DNA of 64,000 nt from Acanthosoma haemorrhoidale (Eukaryota; Arthropoda; Insecta; Hemiptera; Acanthosomatidae). Of the stretch, positions 38,101 through 50,100 are shown one piece after another. The notes under the pieces are model-generated. The model had not been told where the DNA came from and searched no databases. It was given only the letters and a program-made list of their open reading frames with translations. Location: contig OV884009.1 in the NCBI GenBank assembly GCA_930367205.1, forward strand, positions 35,101,841 through 35,165,840. Direction: 5' to 3'. The stretch's first letter is position 1, and every line of letters begins with the position of its first letter. The translations under genes were made by a program, and so were the position numbers.

Positions 38101-41100
38101 AATGCAGAATGCTTTCGAATATTTTTTAAAAGCAATCGCACAAGACAAGACACAATAGTAAATAATACTCACGTTATGAAACCAATTTAGTTTTCTCCAT
38201 GGAGGATTAGATCTGATATGACATTCAAAGTAAACATCATCACCTTCTTTAATGTCAGATGCATTTAAAGTACTCCCAAGTTTTAAGGAAACGATCGGTG
38301 GATCTGAAATAAGCATTGGATATATAACAAAACACTTCTAATTAATAACGAACACTAAATTAAACAATAATGCGGTACGTTTGTACTCACACACGACTCT
38401 AAGGTGCCAGTTGGTGTCGAGGTAGAGCCCAGTGACGTTAGGGTTCTCGGCTCTGCAGGTTATGGGTTTCCCATCGTCCTCTGTGCTTGGCATGAAAGTT
38501 AACTTACTCGTAGTTATGTTTGTCTCTTCTCCCATTTCCTCCTAAAGTAAATATAACAATACTGGATATTTTTATCGATTACACTGAAACTCATTCAAAA
38601 ATATTTATATACAGTTGACTTGTGTGTCAACAAACTGACACTTTCCTACGTTTTAACGTAGAATATGGTTTAAGGGAACTTACCCATTTGACCTGAATAA
38701 AGTTTTAAGGGATGAGCTACTATATGTATATGCCAACATTAATATATCATCTCGCTATAATATGCATAAACGATGTTTGTTGAAGGGGTTTCACGTGACC
38801 TACTTTAACCGAAATATACTATTCAAGAGTAATTAATTTTAGTCAGGAAAATGACACAATAAAACAAACAATATTGAGTTTCTCCATAACAAAAAGAAAC
38901 GACATTAAGGTTTATTCTCCAATTAATGTCATCCCCTTTTAAGGTTTCAATCAATTTAAATGAACAATTGAATAACACAATGACTGTACTCCCTTCACGA
39001 TATTTAACTCACGTGTTCTTCCACAGACAACCTAATCACTCCAACCTGATAGCTGATACAACCGTGTTCGTTAATGTGCGGCAAATTCAAATTGAAGAAA
39101 TACATTTTCCTCCAAATATATGTACGCATATTGTATACCCAAAAACTTGCTTATTATGTGAAGGATACCCTGAAGATTATTTTAATTTTTTTTAGTTTGT
39201 AAATATTATTTTTTTTTAATTTGCGAACATGTTTGTTTAATTTGTAAAAAATGGTTTTATGTTTTGTGTATTGATTAGGTTTTATTCACTTTCATGGACA
39301 TACCCTGACTTTCCGGAGGAGCCTCTTTCCTTTGTACCAAGTGATGACTGCAGGTGGCCTGGATCCGGCCGACTCACAGCTGATCTCGTACCTGTTGCCA
39401 GCCACCAGCCTCGCCGGTTTTTTCAGGATGTTCACTACCAACGGGCGTACTGAAAATAGCAGAAACACATTTTTTGACTGGAAAATCGTCATGGAGCTCA
39501 TTGAAAATGTTATTGGATTCTACGTAGCGAGGACATTTTTTTTTTCTTCCTCCCTTCCTATCGATATTCCATAACGGGATTTCCTTACGAGCCCGTGAGG
39601 CTAACTCGTGGAGTGTTCGTAGCCTGTAATGTGCATATTCCAGCGCAAGTGGGATTGTTGCATCGATCAGCGCACATTAGTATGTTCTTTGAAACCGTCC
39701 TTATATACTATTTTTAAGGAAGCTAACAAACTAACTATAAACTATTTACGATTAGTGCATCCTCTAATTTATCTAAATCTAACTTAATCTATGTGCTTAC
39801 AGCCTGAGACTGAGCTAGGACCTAATGGAGACAAACATACTACAAAAACGCTTTCCAATTTTTTGAAATCTAACATATCTCTTTCATCACCCAGAGCTGA
39901 TTTCCAAACAAATACATTCAATCATGAATAAAAAAAACTACGTTAGTCACCCAATAATCTCAATTAATTACCTAAAGGTAAAAAGGAAATTATGAATAAA
40001 AAACATAAAATTTATTGGCGTACGATATAGCTGAAGGACGACAGAAGACTCCCTGGGCTCACTGAGTAATGTGTTGCTCGCTTCGCAGCTGAATATCGAG
40101 TTGAGGTCTTTCCTGGAAACAGCCCTCCAGTTCAGCCTGTTTTCGATCACATCTCCGGAGTTGTGCTCATACTCGTCGTCTACGACTACTCCGTTCACCA
40201 ACCATCTCACCTTCGGCTCGGGCTTACCTACAAACAGTCGTGTTAGCTTTGTCAATTTTGTTTCTAAACCTAGGATAAAGGCATTACAAAATAAGTATCA
40301 GAGTTCGGCCAGATGTTATGAAATTGTCTTCTGCGCCTGAATCATCACCTTCACTTCACTGAAAATTAAGAGTTCGGGACCCTAATCAAATGTAACTCCA
40401 TATTGAATGCTAGTGCAGGGCTGTAAATTTAGAGTGAATAGACTGCTCTTATCGGCTCTCAATTGTTTTTTAATTAATATTACACGATTTCAGTGATAAA
40501 AGGCTATAGATATGAAGGAAAATCCCAATAAATATTCAAGAAATTTATTTAAATAGACAGAGATTTCTATTTTGATTTCTTGTGTAACTGATCTTTAAAA
40601 ATTAACAAAAGGTTTTTTTTTTATATTTAAATTAAAAAAATGGGGTTTACGGTCAAAGAGCCCGTGTTGTTGCTTTAAGACCGTGTTTGTGCAATCGCAA
40701 TCAGTTCAGCCGCGAGTGACAGAGCCAAGAGATGTTAATTGTACTACACACATTTCGTAATCTGCTCTCAAATGCTACTAGGACCGCCCAACTTTATCGT
40801 ACAGTTTGGGGAGTAGCGATATGTGGAGAAACTGTTCGAAGAAGACTTGCTGAAGCGAACTCTCAGAGACCAGCATCAGGACCATTGTTGACCAGAGAAC
40901 ACCGATGGACAGAACCTGTCATGGTAATGTGTAATTGATCTCCGAACAGTAGTTTCAGGTAAACCCAATGCATGGGCTTCGACCATCATCCACTAAAGCA
41001 ACAAGACAGGCTACTTGCTCGACCGACAAAACCATTTTTTAAATTAAAATTAATATCCTTTTGTTTAATTTTTAGAGATCATTTGCACAAAAAATAAAAA

Positions 41101-44100
41101 TTTCTGTAAAACTTTTTTTAAATAATTTTGTTGAAAAGTTATTGGGGGGGGGGTCTTTTATATTTATAGCACCGTATCCCTGAAAATATTTAATATTAAT
41201 TAAAAAAGAATTGAAAGACGAAATATTTCTATTAGGATGCAAATATTTGAATTTCGTCAAGCCACTTCTTTTGTGGGACAGTGCAGATCAGAAGTTCGAT
41301 TCGTGCGAAGATCCGTACAAAGCTAAGTCTGATGTTCATTTCATTTAACAATGCTGGGATCTAACTAATGATGTTGATTTAAGATGGGAAGTAATTTCTG
41401 GCCTTATAATTAGAATTATCTCAGAAAGACAAATGATAGGGAACTGTCAACTCGACGACGGGGAACTCGCTCATGATGCGTACGCGATAATCTACGCTTT
41501 CTTGCGGTAATGATAAGGAAAAAACAACACACAGAAACAGGTCTTTCCATTAAAATAAAAATTTCTGAACATAAGAGGAGGTTAGTCAAAATCAACGTGG
41601 AAAAGTTAGATTATGTTACCAGTTTCAAGTATTTGGAAGCTTGGAAAAGTACCAAGCTTACATTCACTGACTTAGAGATTATTTAATTCAGCTATAAGAG
41701 TTGTGTCAAATAAGAAAGAAGTGTCGAAAGATACCAAGAAGGCAATGTAACTTTGAATCTTAAAGTACTTGAGTGAATCCTGAATGTTGTGGTGAACAGC
41801 AGACAAAAGCAGATCTTCTGTTTTGAACAAGTTCTAAATAAACACGAACAGCAATGGTTTGACCGTGGCAGAAAGATGACCGAGAACAGAACTGCCAAAC
41901 TGGCATATAAGTCCAGCAATAATAGATACAACTCGTGAGCGAGTTCTAGGAAGGCATGGGAAGAATCCTATAGAGGAGCATTCTCCCATCGAAATATGGA
42001 TTGTTGGAGGATAACGGAGCTTTGAATCAAGATCTGTATCGAAGGCTCTGCATTGGACGGGAGAGAATTAAGTTGTGTTATTATGCAGCACTTCAGCCCA
42101 AAGTTGGTTCTACGATTCACCTCCAATCCTTCCTTATAGAAGCTATGGCTTGCTGTCCTCTGACGCCTATAATAGAACTTCATGACTTGTGACTTTTATG
42201 ACTTCATCCAGCCATATCGTATAATGTAGAATGATCCCTTTTTCTTCTTCTCTTATATGGTCTTCCTTTGCCCATCCTCTTTGACATCATAAATTCTTTC
42301 ATTCTTACAATATTTCCCAACCAACCACACCATAACCTCGTCATAAATCAACTTGTCCTCCTTTTGTCTGACCGGCATAAACATCTTACACAGTAACTGG
42401 CGTTTAACAAATCAACATTTCACGAATATACTTATTATTGCGGCGTTTTGGCGTTAGAGTGAGAGTTGATGTAATACTAATTAATCAGGTATATACTAGA
42501 ATCATAAAAAAAAGTTTTACAGATACACAGTTTCAAGTTTAGGACGTCAACACTTACCACCGATGACCCTGCAGGTGAGCTGAACCTCGTCTCCTTCATC
42601 GAGTGGGCCGACAGATCCGTTAAGCTGCCGGCCCCACTTGTCGAACAGAGCCGGGTACTCCGGTGGCACTGGAAACAAGTCATATTTAACTCAGTGTCAA
42701 AACCACTTTTTGAATTTATGCTACACAAAAAAAAACTATTAGGCTATATAAATACTAAGAACACTCCTAAAAACGCAATCCCCCAAAATGGTTTTACGAG
42801 GGTTTATGACTACGGCGATGCTTTCCTTAGAGCCGTGGCTGATGAAGGTGACACCTGAAAACAATCAGTACACCGTCATACAATAATTTGATAACACAAG
42901 CTTGGGATCGCAGATTTTACAAACTTCATCCGTCATAAACAGCACATATTTTGTAAAGGGATGATTACGATACAATGTATTCATGTTCTATGTCATTCAT
43001 GATGTCGGGAAAACAAAAATAAAACACGTCTACCAAAGTATGGTCGTCACCACATATAATCCTTTATTGTGCTAAAATTACAATCTGCCTTTTATAAGGC
43101 AATAAGTAATTAAGATAAATGCTCTCATTCATACCATATTTACAGTTCATCATTCACTCACTCATTCATACAATATTTACAGACAGCCCAGAGACCCCCC
43201 AATTCCACCGCGAAGAGAAAGCGGAGTCTTGGGAAGTCCCCCACGCTCCTCCGTCAGCCGCGTCACCAGATACTAGCCAGTGGAGGCTGACCAAGAGCGC
43301 GAGAGCCACAGACGCTCAGGACATGATTGGAGAAACTGGCCATTGCCAGGACTCCCACTGTCACGCGTTTATAGCAGGTCACGAGGCCACTGCCGTTTCA
43401 GTCTCCGAGGAGGATTATAGGGATGAGTGGCGCAGTGCAATGACTGTGCTACAGGATTAGGGTGGTTGGAAAGGCTACTGTGGAATTTCATAAACTTGGA
43501 AGGGATGAGTTCTAGAATGTAGGGTATATAGAGGTCGTTATGAAGGGTTTTGTTGCTGACATAATAAGGGGCATTTACTATTGTTCTCAGGACTTTTGAT
43601 TGAAAGGATTGGATACGCTTGATGTTCGACTTTTTTGCTGTCCCCCATAGCTCTATTCCGTATGTCCAGATTGGTTTAAGTATAACTTTGTAGATTAGTA
43701 GTTTATTTTCTATTGAGAGATGGGATGTCCTTTGAAGTAGTCTGTACAGTTGTCCAAAGCGTCTGTTTAGTTCTTGTCTTTTTAGTCTCGTATGTGGGTT
43801 CCAGGTCAGTCGTTTGTCAAGATGGAAGCCTAAATACCGTACTGTCTCGGATACAGGGAGAGGAATAGAATTAAAATAAACTAGTGGACAAGACTTGCGA
43901 CAAAGGGTGAAGGTAATGTGGGAGCATTTTGCTTCATTAACTTTGATTCGCCATTGATTGCACTAATACTCGATCTCGTCAAAATGTTTTTGAAGGTTAT
44001 GGGATGCTATGTCGGGGTCTGGGTGGGATGACAAGACTGCAGTGTCATCTGCAAATGTGGCCAAGAAGGTATTGGGAGTAGAGGGGACATCAGCGGTGTA

Positions 44101-47100
44101 TTGGTTATAGAGGATGGGGCCCAGGACACTGCCCTGTGGAACTCCTGCACTTATGGGATAGTAGTTAGAGTATTCTAAACCACAGCGGACTTGGAAGAAG
44201 CGGTTTGAAAGGTAGGACTGTAGGATTAGGAAAAGGGTCTGTGGTAAATATCTTTTGAGCTTGTAGAGCAAACCTGCGTGCCAAACCCTGTCAAAAGCTT
44301 GAGCTATATCGAGAAAGGCAGCAGTGCAATACTGTTTGGTTTCAAGGGCTGAGGAGATGTGATCAACAACGCGAAGGCCTTGTTGAGCAGTGGAATGTCG
44401 TTGGCGGAAACCAAACTGGTGTGTGGGAAAAAGGTTTTTGGATTCAACAATTGGAAGTAGACGTTTTAGTAGGAGTTTCTCAAATATTTTTGAGAGGATA
44501 GGGAGTAGGCTAATTGGACGGTAAGATGAGGCTTCATTGGGTGGTTTACCGGGTTTGGCGAATAGGACAATAATGGAATGTTTCCAGAGGAGAGGAAAGT
44601 GCGTCGTTCGGATAATGCAATTGTATATATTGGTTAAAAAGATTATGGCTTTAGGAGGAAGCTGTTTGAGAATTTGAGGAGTAAGGAGATCATATCCAGG
44701 GGATTTTCGGTAAGGTAAGTTTTTCAGAAGGTATTTGACCCAGAGGGATTAACGGCTTTTGGTGGAAGAGAGAGAGGAATAGGTGAAGTGAGGAAATCTT
44801 CCACAGTTGTGCTGTGAGTATGGCTTTGATGAGAAAGGTGAGGTGTGAAAGTATGGGTAAGATGCAGAGCAAATTCCTCCGACCTATCCCCATCCGAAGC
44901 CGCCCAGGACCCATCATCACGACGGAGTGGATGTGAAATAGGTTGATACTTTAGGATTTTTTTGGTTACATTCCACAACGAGTTATCCCTGGTAGACAGA
45001 GAGGAGAGGTAGGAATTGAAAGAATCGGAACGGAAGGATGCCAATCGCCGCTTTACCAATCGGCAGTACTGATTGTACGAGCGGCGATCAGCAGGATGTC
45101 GGGATCTTTGCCACACTGTTCTGGAGCGGCGTTTGGATTGGATTAGGTCTTTGAGATGCTGAGGTAAACGATTATGATTATGGATTTTCGGGTGACGATG
45201 GGGTGACGATGCCTCCCAAGCCGACCTCTGGACCAGAGTAGTGAAAGAATGCACTGCATCGTCTAGGTCTTGGGATGTTTTCAGGGACAATTTGAGGTTT
45301 ACGGACTCCGTAAGAAGCTGGCGGAAGTGGTCCCAGTCAACTGGGCCCCTAATAAATGAAGGAGGAGGCAGTTTGTGAATTGGTCTTAGGGAAATGGTTA
45401 ATAATAAAGGACTATGATCAGAGGAGAGGTCATCGAGGCGCGTGAGTGAATAGTTAAGTGTTCCTAAACTATTGTAAAAAAAGAAGTCAAGGAGATCAGG
45501 ATTTCGGTTGAGATCAGATGGCCAATAGGTGGCTGTGTCAGGAGTGATAGTGGAGCAATGTTTCCGTGTGAGTGCAGACAGCAAAGCACGTCCTCGTGTA
45601 TTAGTGGATCTTGACCCCCAGTGTAGGTGCTTCGCATTAAAGTCCCCACCCACAAGGAAACGATGTCCTATGGAGTCTAGAAAGGAGATGAATTGGGAGT
45701 CGGAAATGGATTTATTGGGAGGGCAGTACACTGATGCTAGTGTAAGGGGAAAAGTGAAGGTGGTGATTGACACTGCAGTGGATTGAAGGAAATCATGTGC
45801 CACCAGAGGAACTATGTGGTGGGATATGGAGTTATGGACAATGACAGCGGTACCTGCATGAGCTGTTCCATCTGGGTGATCAGTTCGATAAGTCTTGTAC
45901 TGTCGAACAGTAAATGGTTGTTTACTCGTTAGTCTTGTTTCAGTAATGAGAGCTACGTCGATGTTTTTGTCGTGGAGTAGTGCTGTCAGTTCGTTAGTGT
46001 GGGTGCGAACACCATTCGCATTCCAAAGGAGAATGGATAAGGAGTCGGAAGGATCCACTTATGGATTTTGTTTAACGGGGATAAGGTAGGAGACAAGATT
46101 TGTGAGAAGGGAAATGAGAGGGGTGATTAGGGTTCTGAACTCTGTAAGGAATGAGGTTAATAGGCTAGTGAGATCTGAAGAGCTTGAAGGTGGAGGAATA
46201 TGTGAGATGTGTGGTTGAGGATGGGATTGAGCTTGAGGGTTAACGGGATGAATGGAATGCTGGGAAAGGTGATCTTGTGGACAGGGAGTGGGCGGTGCCT
46301 GTGACTGCTCTCTGTTACAAACGGCATCGGCAAAAGAGACAAAAGGCCTCAAATTTCTGGCTGGGCCGCTTCTTGCTGCAAGTTTTTTCTCTTCTGGCTG
46401 TCGACGTTGTTCTGTCCTGGACTTCAGCGTTCTGTATGCCTCGCAGCCCTTGTAGTTGGCTGGATGTCCTTGCTGGCAAAGCACGCATACTGCAGGCGAT
46501 TTAAGGGGCTTTTTGCACAATCCGGTTTTGTGCTGCCCACTGCACTTAACACACCTGGGAGGGTGGTGGCAGTAAGATTTTGTATGCCCATACGCCTGAC
46601 AGTTATGGCACTGGACGATATCGCGATTGGGATACGGTTTTTCAACCTGTACCCTAGTGTAGTACAGGTTTGTTAGGTCCTATATCTTCTCAACTCCAGG
46701 TGTCCTCTCGAGATCAACAAAGAACAGTGGCAATGCCGTTTTTATTGTTTTATCCTGTTGCCTATCCTCGCGCAACACGTTTGTTATTTGGCGAACCTTG
46801 TACCCGAGAGCTGAGAGTTCTTCTTCTATTTCGTCAGCTGGTGTGGTCGGGTGCAAATTTCTGATCACCACTCGGAGTGATCGTTCCTGCTTTAATTGGT
46901 AGGTGTGGTAGTCTGCATTGGTTTCATCTAAATATTTAACAATCGCTCGATAAGTATCGGGAGTGTCTGGGGAAATTTTTGTATCCCGAGAGCGATTGAG
47001 GCACGTATATTTTCCGGTACCAACAATTTTGCTCATTTGTGAGCATAGTAATTTGAAGTTGCTAATGTTGCGTACAAAAAGAGCAGGTGGTTTGGGCTGT

Positions 47101-50100
47101 GTTGGAGTTTTGTTGACTTCCATTTCTTCTGTTGGGATATTTTTCAAAGCCTCAAAGGTGTTTGGCGTGAAAAAAGGGGACTCTAAGGCTGTTTCTTTTT
47201 TGGATGTGCTGGCCTGTGGAGGTATCTCCTCCATGGAACTAGCTGCAGAGGAGGTCATTTGTACGTTCCTATTCGACCTTCTTGGTTTTCGCTTTACAGG
47301 CGACGGTGTTGGAGTTGGACCTAGCGATCTAGATCTTTTTTTCCTATTTTGAGACATTAGTTGTTGATAAAATCTCATTTTATCATAACAACGGTTTTTT
47401 TATTAGTAGAAAAGAAGTACGTAGCGCCGTGGGATTCAAGCTCACAACTCCCAGTGGCGAGTCACGGGTCTTGGCTCTGAGCCACTAGACCGATGGCTCA
47501 GAGAACTATCGTTAGTGAACGTCGAGTAAGGCGTTGCAAATGGCCGACTACTCAATCCGATATCACTTTTCACACTTCACTCTAAATATAATAAGCAATT
47601 TACTCACTCTTGAGGGCTCCCTCGTGGCCAGCTCCCTCAAGTTGCCTGCTGGAACAATTTTTTAACTGAACTATGGCCTATAGACGGTAGTATATAGTGT
47701 TTGAATGACGAGCGATGTACAGAGATGTTCTAAAAGGTAGCGCATGCGCAAAAACTCGTCACCACATAAAAGATATTTGATTTATGACAACTACTAGCAG
47801 AAAACACTTTCCTTGCTTCAACAAGGGGATACATTCAATAGTTTATGTTATATATACATTAAAAAACAAAACGTGTGGGATAATAAGTGCAAGAAACATA
47901 ACAACTCATACATGTTATGGGAATGCATTCTCCCCAGTAGAAGGATAGTTGCAGTAGTGCTCTTATGCCAATTTGTTTTTTAATGCGTTGTGGCAAAACG
48001 GTATTGTTATTTTATGGTATCGAGGAGGCATTGAGAAATCCACGAAGAAAACTCTTCAAAAATCATGTTAACAAAATATACTTTTGCTTTTCGTGGCTAT
48101 TTAGGAAATCCAAGGCGGCAGACACCTTGTTGTTTTAACCTATACGTTGTCAGAATATTTACTTTCGTGTGAACAATCGTCTTATTATTGTAAGTACTTA
48201 CAAGTTTTTAGTCAGCCAGAACTAGAATATAAAATAGTTGCTACGATCAACTATAGTAATAATTAGGTTTAATATTAGGCACATTTCCATGATATGATTT
48301 ATATTATAAATTAATCTAATAGCATGCATTTGTAATACTGTAATTCTAATGCTTAGGTTTGAATCCTCGGGATGTGAAGGTAAGCGTTATCTTTTACACT
48401 CCGTCAGAATCCGTGAGCAGTTAACGGCTATGGATTAAGTCACCAAAGGCTCACAAAAAATGTTTGTTAAATAAAAACAGCCTACGATATTTATTTGTTC
48501 CAAGACAAATATCAAATAAAATATAATTAAAAAAAATTAAATCCATAAAAAGCTAGGTTATAATAACTGTTAAATGTTATATTTAACAATTTAAACATTA
48601 GTTTATCTGTAGAAACACAACCAAATATTAATAAAAGTTTTAATTCCGTTGACTCACTGAGTTGGCGATAATGAAGTTCCTACTAATTCTAAAGAATACA
48701 ATTCTGTTTAATGAATTCTAAGACTGGAAACTCCTATATATATTCAATGGAGGATATAAAATAAAACAGAAATATGTCTACCTTACATAAGAAAACAGTA
48801 TCTTTGTATTCATTAAAATTCTTCGTAAAGCCCAAAAAACCTAATTTTCGAAAGCTTGATTACAATTCATATTTAAGTGTATGGTTAAAGAAACTTAATT
48901 GCTTTTTTTTTTTATTTTTCAGGTCTAGCTTCTATAATTCTTAGGAGATGGCCAAACTTTTACTTTTCAGTTACAGTGGCGATTTCTTATAATTACTTGA
49001 GCTAATTCAAGCCATGTTCTGCTTGGTAGACTCCCACTACCTTCCTGATTCCATCCGCCTTTTTAGGCATTCCACACCCTATATCCTTCTCATACATCCT
49101 TCAAATGGGGGACTCCCCTTAGTGAAAGGCACTCATCAGCCCAAAATAATTTTCCTTTATTTTTCCCACGTCCTATTTTAATAAGTTTGAGAGCTTTGGA
49201 AAAAAAAAAAAAAAAAAAAAAGCCATGTTCTGCAGCTTAGATGACATTATACATTACTTAGAATTTATTTCCGCCGAGTGAAAATATGTAACTAAATATA
49301 AACGAATTTAATGTTTAAAATGAGAGAGACAACTATTTCTTCATTTATATTAAATATGGTAGAAAAATAAACTTGAAATGAAGAGAAAATGAAAAATAAA
49401 ACCATCAAACCCCCAATAACCTACTGCTTCGAAACAGAGCAGAAGGACTTGTGGCAGCTCAATAACCGTCGAATAAATTTAATCCAATCCAAAATGAATG
49501 CGGATGCTTCAAAGGAATAAAACTTTAACAGGCTCGATATGAAAACACGGGTAACGTAAAGAGGTTGCAACGGACAAATCCAGACGGTCTACCGTTCCCA
49601 ATCGTACCTTCTACCGAAGGAACAGAAACAAACAAAAAACGGGTAACGTAAAGAGGTTGCAACGGACAAATCCAGGTGGTCTACCGTTCCTAATCGTACC
49701 TTTTCCCGAAGGAACAGAAACAAACAAAAAACGGGTAACGTAAAGAGGTTGCAACGGACAAATCCAGACGGTCTACCGTTCCCAATCGTACCTTCTACCG
49801 AAGGAACAGAAACAAACAAAAAACGGGTAACGTAAAGAGGTTGCAACGGACAAATCCAGGTGGTCTACCGTTCCTAATCGTACCTTTTCCCGAAGGAACA
49901 GAAACAAACAAAAAACGGGTAACGTAAAGAGGTTGCAACGGACAAATCCAGACGGTCTACCGTTCCTAATCGTACCTTCTACCGAAGGAACAGAAACAAA
50001 CAAAAAAACAGGTAACGTAAAGAGGTTGCAACGGACAAATCCAGGTGGTCTACCGTTCCTAATCGTACCTTCTCCCGAAGGAACAGAAACAAACAAAAAA

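Larger units (their letters stand above)
43057..47755 (-). mobile_element. full-length Jockey-clade non-LTR retrotransposon (copy 1)
   Basis: The element is 4,699 bp and flanked by a perfect 13-bp duplication TCGTCACCACATA (43044-43056 and 47756-47768). On the minus strand it has a 377-bp 5' UTR, ORF1 (Gag with three zinc knuckles), ORF2 (endonuclease plus reverse transcriptase) and a 3' UTR of about 310 bp ending AATAAAGGATTA without a long poly(A). Only a few lesions are visible: one amber codon in ORF1, and one frameshift plus one nonsense codon in ORF2. The intact duplication and few lesions suggest a fairly young insertion. It lies in the largest visible sidestep intron, in the same orientation as the gene. 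Confidence 0.95.

Noticed and set aside
38926..39195. Plus-strand 89-codon frame between sidestep exons D and E
   Set aside because: No recognised motif and no expression context; it lies within an intron of the opposite strand. It could be an unknown relic but cannot be supported.
47420..47505. Functional tRNA gene
   Set aside because: Boxes A and B are present, but acceptor-stem pairing is poor and it lies inside a retrotransposon leader.
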